NCBI GenBank assembly: GCA_945915475.1
Contig: CAMEFI010000013.1
Location: forward strand, 1 to 64,000
Reading direction: 5' to 3'
From: an uncultured Clostridium sp.
Lineage (GTDB): Bacteria; Bacillota; Clostridia; Lachnospirales; Lachnospiraceae
Length of the DNA stretch: 64,000 nucleotides
Shown: positions 46,186 through 53,741 of the stretch, piece after piece
Numbering within the stretch: position 1 is the first letter of the stretch
Layout of the letters: every line of letters starts with the position of its first letter
Notes under the pieces: generated by a model
Database searches by the model: none
What the model saw: only the letters and a program-made list of their open reading frames with translations
What the model was told of the DNA's origin: nothing
Position numbers and translations under genes: made by a program

Positions 46186-46692
46186 ATGGCAACAACAAAG
46201 AAGAACACTGCAGATCAGGTTAAGGCTGCTATGGCTAAGGTAGAAGCAGCAAAGGCAGCGGAAGCAGCAAAGGCAGATACAAAGAAAGCAGCAGAGGCAA
46301 AGACAGTCGCAGCTAAGGCACCTGTAAAGGCAGCAGAGAAAAAGGCACCAGCTAAGACTACTGCAAAAGCAGCAGAGAAGAAAGCACCAGCTAAGGCACC
46401 TGCAAAGGCAGCAGAGAAGAAAGCGCCAGCTAAGACTACTGCAACCAAGACAGCAGCTAAGAAAGCTCCTGCTAAGAAAGCTACAACAACAGCTAAGAAG
46501 CCTGCAGCAAAGAAAACAGAGACTGTAATTATTCAGTGCTTTGGATATGAAGTATCAACAGCAGATATCTCTGCTAAGGTTTTAGAAGCAGTTGGTAAGA
46601 AGACTGTAAAAGAGCTTAATATTTACGTAAAGCCAGAAGAGGGAATGGTTTATTACACCGCTGATGGCGAGCAGGGAAATGTAGCTTTATAA
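46186..46692 (+). CDS. Ala/Lys-rich histone H1-like protein with DUF6465-like C-terminal domain
   Basis: A 168-residue protein. About residues 1-110 are almost only Ala, Lys, Pro and Thr in repeats such as AEKKAPAK, like eukaryotic H1 tails and bacterial HU-type extensions; this suggests nucleic-acid binding. Residues 112-168 form a compact domain (VIIQCFGYEVSTADI ... LNIYVKPEEGMVYYTADG) found on its own or with such tails in Clostridia (DUF6465 as I recall). No function established. GTGGAGG supports ATG. A long terminator hairpin follows. The repeat count could vary between strains. Confidence 0.72.
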   Translation: MATTKKNTADQVKAAMAKVEAAKAAEAAKADTKKAAEAKTVAAKAPVKAAEKKAPAKTTAKAAEKKAPAKAPAKAAEKKAPAKTTATKTAAKKAPAKKATTTAKKPAAKKTETVIIQCFGYEVSTADISAKVLEAVGKKTVKELNIYVKPEEGMVYYTADGEQGNVAL

Positions 46693-46750
46693 GATACGTT
46701 AAAAACATTAGAAATTTATTTTCATTTATGTTACGATAATACATGTAATG

Positions 46751-46804
46751 AGCAGCAGAAAGCGTAAGTCCAATTATGGGTTTACGCTTTTTGCTGCTTT
46801 TTGA
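46751..46804 (+). terminator. Long intrinsic terminator
   Basis: AGCAGCAGAAAGCGTAA (from 46751) pairs with TTTACGCTTTTTGCTGCT with one mismatch, followed by a T tract. Stem of about 17 bp. Confidence 0.88.
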
Positions 46805-46805
46805 T

Positions 46806-47021
46806 ATTAGGCGTTTGCGAAACGCCTGTTTCTTCTATTAACGTTGTGCAATTTGACAATATCCTCACAGGCACGCTTGCGCTGCTCTCGCCTCGCAGCG
46901 GTACTAAACTCGTGCTTCACACTCGTTAAGTACCGGCGGTCTCAAAGCACCTGCTTAGGATACTTGTCAAATCTGCACAACTCAATATGCATTTTCAAGA
47001 GTTTCGCAATTACCTATTTTT
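46806..47021. repeat. MITE-like palindromic element
   Basis: About 215 nt bounded by an inverted repeat: TAGGCGTTTGCGAAAC on the left matches, in reverse complement, GTTTCGCAATTACCTA on the right (13 of 16). A second pair lies inside: GTTGTGCAATTTGACAA (from 46843) against TTGTCAAATCTGCACAAC (to about 46982). The centre is GC-rich with CGGTACT/AGTACCG arms. No open frame. It could fold as one long hairpin or be a non-autonomous transposable element. A solo end-like sequence lies before ribD (11023-11041). Confidence 0.55.
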
Positions 47022-47049
47022 GATATGTAAAAAAGGAGAGTAAGAAGAA

Positions 47050-47476
47050 ATGAAAGAGATGGATTTAGGAAATGATAAGATTGGAAAGCTGGTGAAACAA
47101 TTTTCCATACCTTGTGTTATTAGTCTTGGTGGACAGCCAATCATCGGATATAATATGGGTGCGGGAATGTATTCGAATCTTTTTAGGTGGTATCATTTTG
47201 ACCTGTTATGTGAAATCGGCAGCGGTTATTCTGCAATCTATGGGAAATAGTATAAAGTCAACAATCCTTGCATTACTTAGGGACGTGATTGTTTTTGTTC
47301 CGGCATCCATTATCATTGCGACTATTTCTAAGAGTATTGTTACCATGCTTTGGACTGCTGTTATTGCGGATATAGTGGCAGCAATTATAGGTTTTATATT
47401 TGTGATGACGGAGATTCGCAAATATGAAAAAAGCTGGAGAGATGGAATAAGGAAAGGAAAAATAGTAGTCTGGTGA
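47050..47476 (+). pseudogene. MATE efflux pump pseudogene (internal deletion and frameshift)
   Basis: Starts like an intact MATE gene (GNDKIGKLVKQFSIPCVISL) but jumps directly to GGQPIIGYNMGAGMY, a motif normally about 250 residues later. The frame then shifts at about 47180-47215, and the C-terminal part continues in another frame (VILQSMGNSIKSTILALLRD ... IRKYEKSWRDGI). Only about 140 of some 450 residues remain. It sits directly after the MITE-like element. Confidence 0.85.
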
Positions 47477-47681
47477 GGAAGAATCAGTTGACAAGATGGG
47501 AGTGGTAAGGTATCATAAATCTATACGAATTGGATAATCTGGTAAACTCATGGAAACGTGACGACACAAAGCTCTAGAGCCTGTAAAATGGCAGTCAGCT
47601 GCAATTATTAGTGAATGTAAGGCATCTTTCTATGTAAAGATGTCTTTTGTTATATATGTAATGTGGATTAGGGAGAAGAGT

Positions 47682-47744
47682 ATGGTTGGCTATTATTACG
47701 GAAATGATTACGACTCCGGTTATAATGGCGGAGCGGATTATTAA
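47682..47744 (+). CDS. Possible 20-residue Tyr/Gly-rich microprotein
   Basis: ATG GTT GGC... encodes MVGYYYGNDYDSGYNGGADY. GGGAGAAG (47671-47678) is well placed as a ribosome site. It lies 26 nt before the alcohol dehydrogenase gene. The composition (six Tyr, five Gly) is unusual, but such a short frame could be chance; it might equally be a leader peptide. Confidence 0.3.
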   Translation: MVGYYYGNDYDSGYNGGADY

Positions 47745-47770
47745 TTAATATAACAAAGGAGGACGTTATT

Positions 47771-48919
47771 ATGGCAAACAGATTCGTATTGAACGAAACA
47801 TCTTATCATGGGGCAGGTGCAATCAGGGACATTGCAACCGAGACGAAGACCAGAGGGTTCAAGAAAGCATTTGTATGCTCAGATCCGGACCTGGTGAAAT
47901 TTGGTGTAACACAGAAAGTACTGGATGTATTGGATGAGAATGGTATGACATATGAATTGTATTCCAATATCAAACCAAATCCAACTATTGAAAATGTGCA
48001 GACAGGTGTGCAGGCATTTAAGAATGCAGGCACAGATTATATCATTGCAATCGGTGGTGGATCATCTATGGATACTGCTAAAGCAATTGGTATTATTATC
48101 AATAATCCGGAACATGAGGATGTTGTAAGCCTTGAAGGAGCAGTCGTTACAAAGAATAAGAGTGTACCAATATTTGCAGTTCCCACAACAGCTGGTACAG
48201 CTGCGGAGGTTACCATTAATTATGTGATTACGGATGCTGAGAAGAATCGTAAGATGGTATGTGTAGATCCGCATGATATTCCAGTTGTTGCATTTATTGA
48301 TCCGGAGATGATGGCATCTATGCCGAAGGGGCTTACGGCTGCAACAGGAATGGATGCACTTACACATGCGATTGAAGGATATATTACTGCAGGGGCATGG
48401 GAACTGTCAGACATGTTTCATTTGAAAGCGATAGAAATTATTGCACGTTCTCTTCGTGGAGCGGTAGATAATACACCGGAAGGAAGAGAGGGTATGGCAC
48501 TTGGGCAGTATGTGGCAGGCATGGGCTTTTCTAATGTTGGCCTTGGAATTGTACATTCTATGGCACATCCCCTTGGTGCATTATATGATACGCCGCATGG
48601 TATAGCCAATGCAATTATTTTACCAACAGTTATGGAATATAATGCAGAAGCAACCGGAGAGAAATATCGTGATATAGCAAAGGCAATGGGAGTAGAAGGA
48701 ACCGAAAATATGTCACAGGAAGAATACCGAAAAGCAGCCATTGATGCAGTGAAACAACTTTCTAAGGATGTTGGAATTCCGGATAACCTGAGAGATATTG
48801 TAAAAAGAGAAGATATTCCGTTCCTTGCACAGTCTGCTTATGATGATGCATGCAGACCGGGTAATCCAAAGGAGACAAGTGTAGAGGATATTACAAAACT
48901 CTATGAGAGTTTAATGTAG
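47771..48919 (+). CDS. Iron-containing alcohol dehydrogenase (group III)
   Basis: A 382-residue NAD(P)H-dependent dehydrogenase of the 1,3-propanediol/butanol dehydrogenase type. Nucleotide loop AIGGGSSMDTAKAIG (near 95), PTTAGTAAEVT near 138, and iron ligands in GMDALTHAIEGY and HSMAHPLGALYDTPHG. Possible roles are fermentative alcohol formation or 1,2-/1,3-diol metabolism; the substrate is not shown. AAGGAGG precedes ATG and a terminator follows. Confidence 0.93.
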   Translation: MANRFVLNETSYHGAGAIRDIATETKTRGFKKAFVCSDPDLVKFGVTQKVLDVLDENGMTYELYSNIKPNPTIENVQTGVQAFKNAGTDYIIAIGGGSSMDTAKAIGIIINNPEHEDVVSLEGAVVTKNKSVPIFAVPTTAGTAAEVTINYVITDAEKNRKMVCVDPHDIPVVAFIDPEMMASMPKGLTAATGMDALTHAIEGYITAGAWELSDMFHLKAIEIIARSLRGAVDNTPEGREGMALGQYVAGMGFSNVGLGIVHSMAHPLGALYDTPHGIANAIILPTVMEYNAEATGEKYRDIAKAMGVEGTENMSQEEYRKAAIDAVKQLSKDVGIPDNLRDIVKREDIPFLAQSAYDDACRPGNPKETSVEDITKLYESLM

Positions 48920-48945
48920 AAATCTGACACTTTGCACCGATTCAC

Positions 48946-49000
48946 AAAGCCTTACGGATGGTCACAGGTTATATAATGTGAAGATCCGCAGGGCTTTTTT
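48946..49000 (+). terminator. Intrinsic terminator after the alcohol dehydrogenase
   Basis: AAAGCC-TTA-CGGAT (48946-48959) pairs with ATCCG-CAG-GGCTTT (48984-48997), then TTT. Two helical segments around a small internal loop. Confidence 0.8.
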
Positions 49001-49148
49001 CATGTGAAAAAATATATATAATATTGTGAAGAATACAGAAAAATTAAGGTGTCACATATGAGAAATAGTGATAAAATAGAAGGGTAAATGATTTGGTAAA
49101 GTCATACATTTATGATATCAATAAGTGCATATAAGGAGGACACGGGAT

Positions 49149-49943
49149 ATGAAGATAGGATTTATAGGTTGCGGCAATATGGCTACCGCAATGATAAAGG
49201 GAATTATCGGAAATAGTATTGCAACAAAGGATGATATCATGGGGGCTGATCTGTCCCAGGCGAGTATTGATAAGATATTTGCTGATGTGGGGATTGCGGT
49301 GACCACAGATAACAAAAAAGTTGCAGGTGAGGTGGATGTTTTAGTACTTTCTGTGAAACCACAATTTTATGAGACGGTAATTCATGAGATTAGAGATAAT
49401 GTTACAGAAAAACAACTGATCATAACGATTGCGCCAGGTAAGACGCTTGCGTGGTTAGGAGAACAGTTTGGGAAGAAGGTAAAGATTGTCCGTACTATGC
49501 CGAATACCCCGGCATTAGTGGGAGAGGGCATTACGGCAGCCTGCTATAATGAGAACGTGACACAGGAAGAATTAGAGACTGTTACCGGTATTTTACGTGG
49601 ATTTGGTAAATGTGAAGTGGTTCCGGAGCATTTGATGGATGTGGTTACTTCCGTCAGTGGGAGTTCTCCTGCGTATGTATTCCTGTTTATTGAAGCAATG
49701 GCAGATGGAGCGGTTGCAGATGGAATGCCAAGAGCACAGGCCTATGAATTTGCGGCTCAGGCAGTGCTTGGCAGTGCTAAAATGGTGTTAGAGACAGGTA
49801 AACATCCGGGTGAATTGAAAGATATGGTATGCTCCCCGGGGGGAACCACCATTGAGGCAGTACGTGTTCTGGAAGAAAAAGGAATGCGCAGTGCCGTATT
49901 TGAAGCGGTAAAAGCTTGTACAAGAAAATCAAGAGGGTTATGA
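49149..49943 (+). CDS. proC: Pyrroline-5-carboxylate reductase
   Basis: Last step of proline synthesis. Rossmann start MKIGFIGCGNMATAMIKGI, VKPQFY near 70, TMPNTPALVGEG near 118 and the C-terminal signature MVCSPGGTTIEAV. ATG 49149 follows AAGGAGG by 9 nt; a GTG at 49125 would include this site. 264 residues is normal. No T-box was seen upstream. Confidence 0.96.
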   Translation: MKIGFIGCGNMATAMIKGIIGNSIATKDDIMGADLSQASIDKIFADVGIAVTTDNKKVAGEVDVLVLSVKPQFYETVIHEIRDNVTEKQLIITIAPGKTLAWLGEQFGKKVKIVRTMPNTPALVGEGITAACYNENVTQEELETVTGILRGFGKCEVVPEHLMDVVTSVSGSSPAYVFLFIEAMADGAVADGMPRAQAYEFAAQAVLGSAKMVLETGKHPGELKDMVCSPGGTTIEAVRVLEEKGMRSAVFEAVKACTRKSRGL

Positions 49944-50022
49944 TACACAAGGGCACATTACATATTATTCTAGAATAAGAATAGAAATAATATGTGTGTA
50001 AATAAATGAGGAGGATATATTT

Positions 50023-50703
50023 ATGCAGTATGAGATTATAGGAAAAACAGTGCCGGCAGTGGAGATTACATTAGACCGGGGAGAATCCATGTATACCCAG
50101 AGTGGAGGCATGATCTGGCAGACAGAAGGAATTGAAATGAAGACAAATACAAAGGGAGGTCTGATGAAAGGACTTGGAAGGATGTTATCTGGTGAGTCTT
50201 TGTTTATGGCAACATATTCTGCTTATCAGGATGGCGCCAAGATTGCCTTTGGTTCTACTGTTCCGGGAGATGTAATTGCAGTCAATTTAACCGGTACTCC
50301 GGGAATTATCGCCCAAAAACGTGCATTTCTATGTGCCCAGGATGGGGTTGATGTGTCCATTACCTTGACAAAGAAATTTTCTGCAGGATTATTTGGCGGA
50401 GAGGGTTTTATTCTGGAGGATATTAGTGGAAGCGGATATGCATTTTTGGAGGTGGATGGCGATCAGGTAGTCAGAGAATTGGCTCCTGGGGAAGTTCTTA
50501 AAGTGGATACAGGTAATGTTGTAGCCTTTGATAAAACTGTACGTTATGAGATAGAAACAGTGAAAGGACTTGGCAATATCTTCTTTGGCGGTGAAGGATT
50601 GTTTCTGACCAAATTGGTAGGACCGGGACGTGTGGTTCTTCAGACACAGAACTTTAACGATTTTGCCGGACGTATCATCTCCATGATGCCATCTCGCAGC
50701 TAA
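50023..50703 (+). CDS. AIM24/TIGR00266-family protein
   Basis: A 226-residue protein of beta-solenoid/trefoil type: starts MQYEIIGKTVPAVEITLDRGE, with YTQSGGMIWQTEGIEMKTN, LSGESLFMATY and the end block GLGNIFFGGEGLFLTKLVGPG. Homologues are widespread in bacteria and in mitochondria (AIM24); biochemical role unknown. GAGGAGG precedes ATG. It converges on the amt gene. Confidence 0.9.
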   Translation: MQYEIIGKTVPAVEITLDRGESMYTQSGGMIWQTEGIEMKTNTKGGLMKGLGRMLSGESLFMATYSAYQDGAKIAFGSTVPGDVIAVNLTGTPGIIAQKRAFLCAQDGVDVSITLTKKFSAGLFGGEGFILEDISGSGYAFLEVDGDQVVRELAPGEVLKVDTGNVVAFDKTVRYEIETVKGLGNIFFGGEGLFLTKLVGPGRVVLQTQNFNDFAGRIISMMPSRS

Positions 50704-50730
50704 TACTATATAGGTGCATTCTTGATTATA

Positions 50731-50767
50731 CAAAAAGAAAGGGCGTGGCACATTATGTGTCACGCCC
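50731..50767 (-). terminator. Terminator of the Amt-PII gene
   Basis: GGGCGTG (50741-50747) pairs with CACGCCC (50761-50767), with additional CACAT/ATGTG pairing inside. The T-rich tail occurs on the minus strand (A-run at 50731-50740 on plus). Confidence 0.85.
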
Positions 50768-50794
50768 TTGGTATATATGTAATAAAAGGGGAGA

Positions 50795-52585
50795 TTAATT
50801 TTCACCCTGGAGGGCTGCATATCCTTCTTCTCCGGTTCTTACTTTGATGACATTCTCTACATCATATACGAAGATCTTACCATCACCAATATTACCTGTG
50901 TAAAGAGCTTTCTTTGCAGCTTTTACAACAGTAGCTACAGGAACCTTACTTACGATAACTTCTACCTTTACTTTTGGAAGTAAAGACATTTCCATCTCAA
51001 CTCCACGATAGTACTTGGTTGCACCTTTCTGGGCACCGCATCCAAGAACCTGTGTAACAGTAATACCGGTAACACCGGCTGCATTTAAGGCAGATTTGAG
51101 TTCTTCAAATTTGCTCTGCTTACAGATGATGTCAATCTTAGAAAGTTTGACATCGGAAGCCACAGGAGTTTTATTCTCAACAATCTGTACTGGAACAGCA
51201 TCATCCATTGAGATACCGGAGCCTGCAATCTCACCATCGATATCATCAGGAGAGAATGGTGCTAAATCATTTGCCATAGAAGAACCACTGATACGATCGC
51301 CGTATGTTAAGAATCCGGCATAAGCAGTTTCCAAACCATGCTCTGTTGCATCCAAACCGATAATTTCTTCTTCCGGAGTAACACGAAGACCAAATATTTT
51401 TTTGATTATAATGAATGTAATAGTAATTGTAATAGCTGTCCATAAAGCAGTTGCCAACATACCGGTTAACTGAATCCCCAAAAGCTTGAATCCACCACCA
51501 TAGAACAAACCAAGTAATGGATTGCCCTGGCTATCTGCAAGACTGTAAGTTGGAGCTGTATCAGTTGCAAATAAACCAACTGCAATGGTACCCCAGATAC
51601 CATTTATCATATGTACGGCAACAGCACCGACAGGATCGTCGACGTGGATAACATGATCACAGAACCAAACACCAAATACGACCAAGACACCAGAAACAGC
51701 ACCAATAATTGTAGCACCCAAAGCATCAGATACATCACAAGGAGCTGTGATAGCAACCAAACCTGCTAAGGAAGCATTTAAACACATAGAAACATCAGGC
51801 TTACCATATTTGATCCATGTGAAGATCATACATACTACAGTAGCAACTGCAGGAGCAATGGTTGTTGTTACAAAGATAGCACCTAACTGTTCAACGCTTG
51901 TTGCAGCAGCACCATTGAATCCGTACCAGCCAAGCCAGAGGATAAATACACCTAAAGCACCGAGTGCAATGTTATGTCCAGGAAAGGCTCCAATTTTAAT
52001 TTTTCCATCTTTGTTTTTTGTGAACTTTCCGATTCTAGGTCCGAGGATAGCTGCACCGATTAATGCAGAAATACCACCGACCATATGAATACAGTTCGAA
52101 CCAGCGAAATCATGGAATCCCATCTGGGCTAACCAACCACCGCCCCATGTCCAGTGTGCTTCAATCGGATAAATGATTGCTGAAATGACTGCGGAATAGA
52201 TACAGTAAGATAAGAACTTGGTTCTTTCTGCCATGGCTCCGGAAACGATGGTAGCAGTTGTTGCACAGAATACTAAGTTAAATACGAAATTCGACCAGTC
52301 AAAATTTGCATAGTCTGTGAAAATTTTGAAATTGGGAGTTCCGGTGAAACCACCAAGTGCATCTTCTCCTAAGAATAATCCAAAACCGATTAAGATGAAC
52401 ATAACAGTACCGATACAAAAGTCCATCAGGTTTTTCATAATAATGTTACCGGTGTTCTTTGCCCGGGTAAATCCGGCCTCCACCATTGCAAAACCAGCTT
52501 GCATCCAAAATACCAGTGCGGCACCGATCAGGAACCAGACGCCAAACACTTCGCCATTAATGGCGCTTAAAATTTCTTCTGTCAT
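50795..52585 (-). CDS. amt: Ammonium transporter fused to a PII signalling domain (Amt-GlnB/K)
   Basis: A 596-residue fusion. Residues 1 to about 410 are an 11-helix Amt channel (FWMQAGFAMVEAGFTRAKNT, AHWTWGGGWL, CIHMVGGISALIGA, HMINGIWGTIAVG). After a linker, residues 481-596 are a complete PII protein: LSKIDIICKQSKFEELKSAL, a T-loop with KYYRG (Tyr525/526), LLPKVKVEVIV, and the C-terminal signature TGNIGDGKIFVYDVENVIKV. PII senses ATP/ADP and 2-oxoglutarate and can close the channel; the fusion puts sensor and channel in one chain. The leader contains terminators and an ANTAR-like hairpin. AAGGAGG precedes ATG. Confidence 0.96.
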   Translation of the reverse strand: MTEEILSAINGEVFGVWFLIGAALVFWMQAGFAMVEAGFTRAKNTGNIIMKNLMDFCIGTVMFILIGFGLFLGEDALGGFTGTPNFKIFTDYANFDWSNFVFNLVFCATTATIVSGAMAERTKFLSYCIYSAVISAIIYPIEAHWTWGGGWLAQMGFHDFAGSNCIHMVGGISALIGAAILGPRIGKFTKNKDGKIKIGAFPGHNIALGALGVFILWLGWYGFNGAAATSVEQLGAIFVTTTIAPAVATVVCMIFTWIKYGKPDVSMCLNASLAGLVAITAPCDVSDALGATIIGAVSGVLVVFGVWFCDHVIHVDDPVGAVAVHMINGIWGTIAVGLFATDTAPTYSLADSQGNPLLGLFYGGGFKLLGIQLTGMLATALWTAITITITFIIIKKIFGLRVTPEEEIIGLDATEHGLETAYAGFLTYGDRISGSSMANDLAPFSPDDIDGEIAGSGISMDDAVPVQIVENKTPVASDVKLSKIDIICKQSKFEELKSALNAAGVTGITVTQVLGCGAQKGATKYYRGVEMEMSLLPKVKVEVIVSKVPVATVVKAAKKALYTGNIGDGKIFVYDVENVIKVRTGEEGYAALQGEN

Positions 52586-52616
52586 AAGACATTCCTCCTT
52601 CTCATTATTAAAATAT

Positions 52617-52688
52617 AAAAGACGCCTTACCCACTTGGTACGAAAGTAGAATGCTCTCGTTCCAACTGGGAAAGACGCCTTTGTCTTT
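52617..52688 (-). promoter_or_regulatory. amt leader: ANTAR-like hexaloop overlapping an alternative terminator
   Basis: On the minus strand, AAAGAC-AAAGGC-GTCTTT (52688 to 52671) is a perfect 6-bp stem with a hexaloop having A1 and G4, the ANTAR target rule. The same AAAGAC can instead pair with a second GTCTTT (52623 to 52618), enclosing CCCAGTTGG/CCAAGTGGG and followed by TTTATATTTT, a terminator-like structure. The 11-mer AAGGCGTCTTT is repeated at both places, making the two folds exclusive. Only one clear hexaloop was found; ANTAR sites normally have two. Confidence 0.45.
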
Positions 52689-52714
52689 GTGGGATAATTC
52701 CCTCGTTATGAAGA

Positions 52715-52752
52715 TAAAAAAGGTGCAACACATCTATCTGTGAAGCACCTTT
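52715..52752 (-). terminator. First hairpin terminator in the amt leader
   Basis: Read on the minus strand, AAAGGTGC ... GCACCTTT encloses CACA-GATAGA-TGTG and is followed by TTTTTAT. It lies within 15 nt or so of the predicted transcription start, so it would stop transcription before amt unless it is overcome. Confidence 0.75.
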
Positions 52753-52769
52753 GCTCTTAACAATTCCCT

Positions 52770-52797
52770 ATTATACTTAATATTGTTAATTTGTCAA
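52770..52797 (-). promoter_or_regulatory. Consensus sigma-A promoter of amt
   Basis: On the minus strand: TTGACA (52797-52792), 16-nt spacer, TATAAT (52775-52770), both perfect consensus hexamers. Initiation is expected near 52762, giving a leader of about 175 nt. Confidence 0.8.
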
Positions 52798-52967
52798 TAC
52801 TATTTTTTTATTTTTTTAGGACAAAATGAAAAACACATTGAAAAAATGGGGGATAAAACATTAAAGAAGTTAAGTATGGTGGGGATTGCATTGTAAGCAA
52901 GATGCGTGTATCATATCAGAAAGCAGGGTGAAAACCTTACATGTGAAAGAGAATTTAGGAGAATAGA

Positions 52968-53696
52968 ATGACGGAGACTATGGGATTCAGAGAAAATAAA
53001 ATAAGAGTATCTTCTATAGAAGATATGTCGGGATGTATATATTATGAATGGCAGATGGATGGAGAATACCTATATATTCCGGATGGTAGAAAACATTATA
53101 TATGGAAAGACAGGCTGTATACTTTTTCGTATGAAAAAAAGGTGAGAAGCTTGCAGTGTGATAACAAACTGGTTTGCGGAGTGTGTATTGCACCTTTTTA
53201 TGTGGTGACAGGAACAGAAGACAGGATAATAGCATTTTTCAGAGAAATTACGAATATGTCTTCTAGCGAGGAAAGATCCAGGTATTTTCGAAGGAATTGG
53301 ATGCAGGTATTTTCTGTGAAAAGGGTACATCCCCTCTTGACACAGATTATTGGCATCATCGAAGAGTCCAAAGGTCGTGCCATGATGGAGAATATTGCGG
53401 ATGAACTGGACTATTCTACCAGACAAATGGAGACGGTGTTTCAAAGACAGTACGGGTATGGACCAAAGTTTTATAGTCGTATTATCCGGCTACATACAGC
53501 GATCAACAGTATGTTACAGTATCCGGAGTATACACTTGCCTATATTGCAGAACAGACGGGGTATTCGGATCCTTCTCATTTTCAAAGGGAATTTAAAAGA
53601 TTTGTGGGCATGACACCCAAATTATTCCTGCAGGAATATGTAAGGTATAGCTCGGAACAAATTTACAATAGTATTTTCAAAAAAGATTTGCTATAA
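52968..53696 (+). CDS. AraC-family transcriptional regulator
   Basis: A 242-residue protein with a divergent N-terminal domain containing Cys residues and a C-terminal AraC double helix-turn-helix (about 140-235): MENIADELDYSTRQMETVFQRQ and TLAYIAEQTGYSDPSHFQREF, the latter with the typical G-x-x-[DN]xxxFxRxFK core. TTAGGAG precedes ATG. It is divergent from amt across a 382-nt gap, and may regulate amt or be unrelated. Confidence 0.88.
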   Translation: MTETMGFRENKIRVSSIEDMSGCIYYEWQMDGEYLYIPDGRKHYIWKDRLYTFSYEKKVRSLQCDNKLVCGVCIAPFYVVTGTEDRIIAFFREITNMSSSEERSRYFRRNWMQVFSVKRVHPLLTQIIGIIEESKGRAMMENIADELDYSTRQMETVFQRQYGYGPKFYSRIIRLHTAINSMLQYPEYTLAYIAEQTGYSDPSHFQREFKRFVGMTPKLFLQEYVRYSSEQIYNSIFKKDLL

Positions 53697-53741
53697 TGAA
53701 CGCATGAGCGCAAACACGAATTCAATATGGAGGTAATACAC

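Noticed and set aside
46215-46448. Minus-strand Ala/Val/Phe-rich frame opposite the Ala/Lys-rich gene
   Set aside because: A direct consequence of repeated GCA/AAG codons on the other strand; no start signals.
46250-46510. Short tandem repeats resembling a CRISPR-like array
   Set aside because: The units are in-frame Ala/Lys/Pro codon repeats of a protein, with no unique spacers.
47180-47476. Intact second MATE-like protein starting at 47114
   Set aside because: The frame lacks the first 250 or so residues and its N-terminal codons are out-of-frame MATE sequence, so it belongs to the pseudogene.
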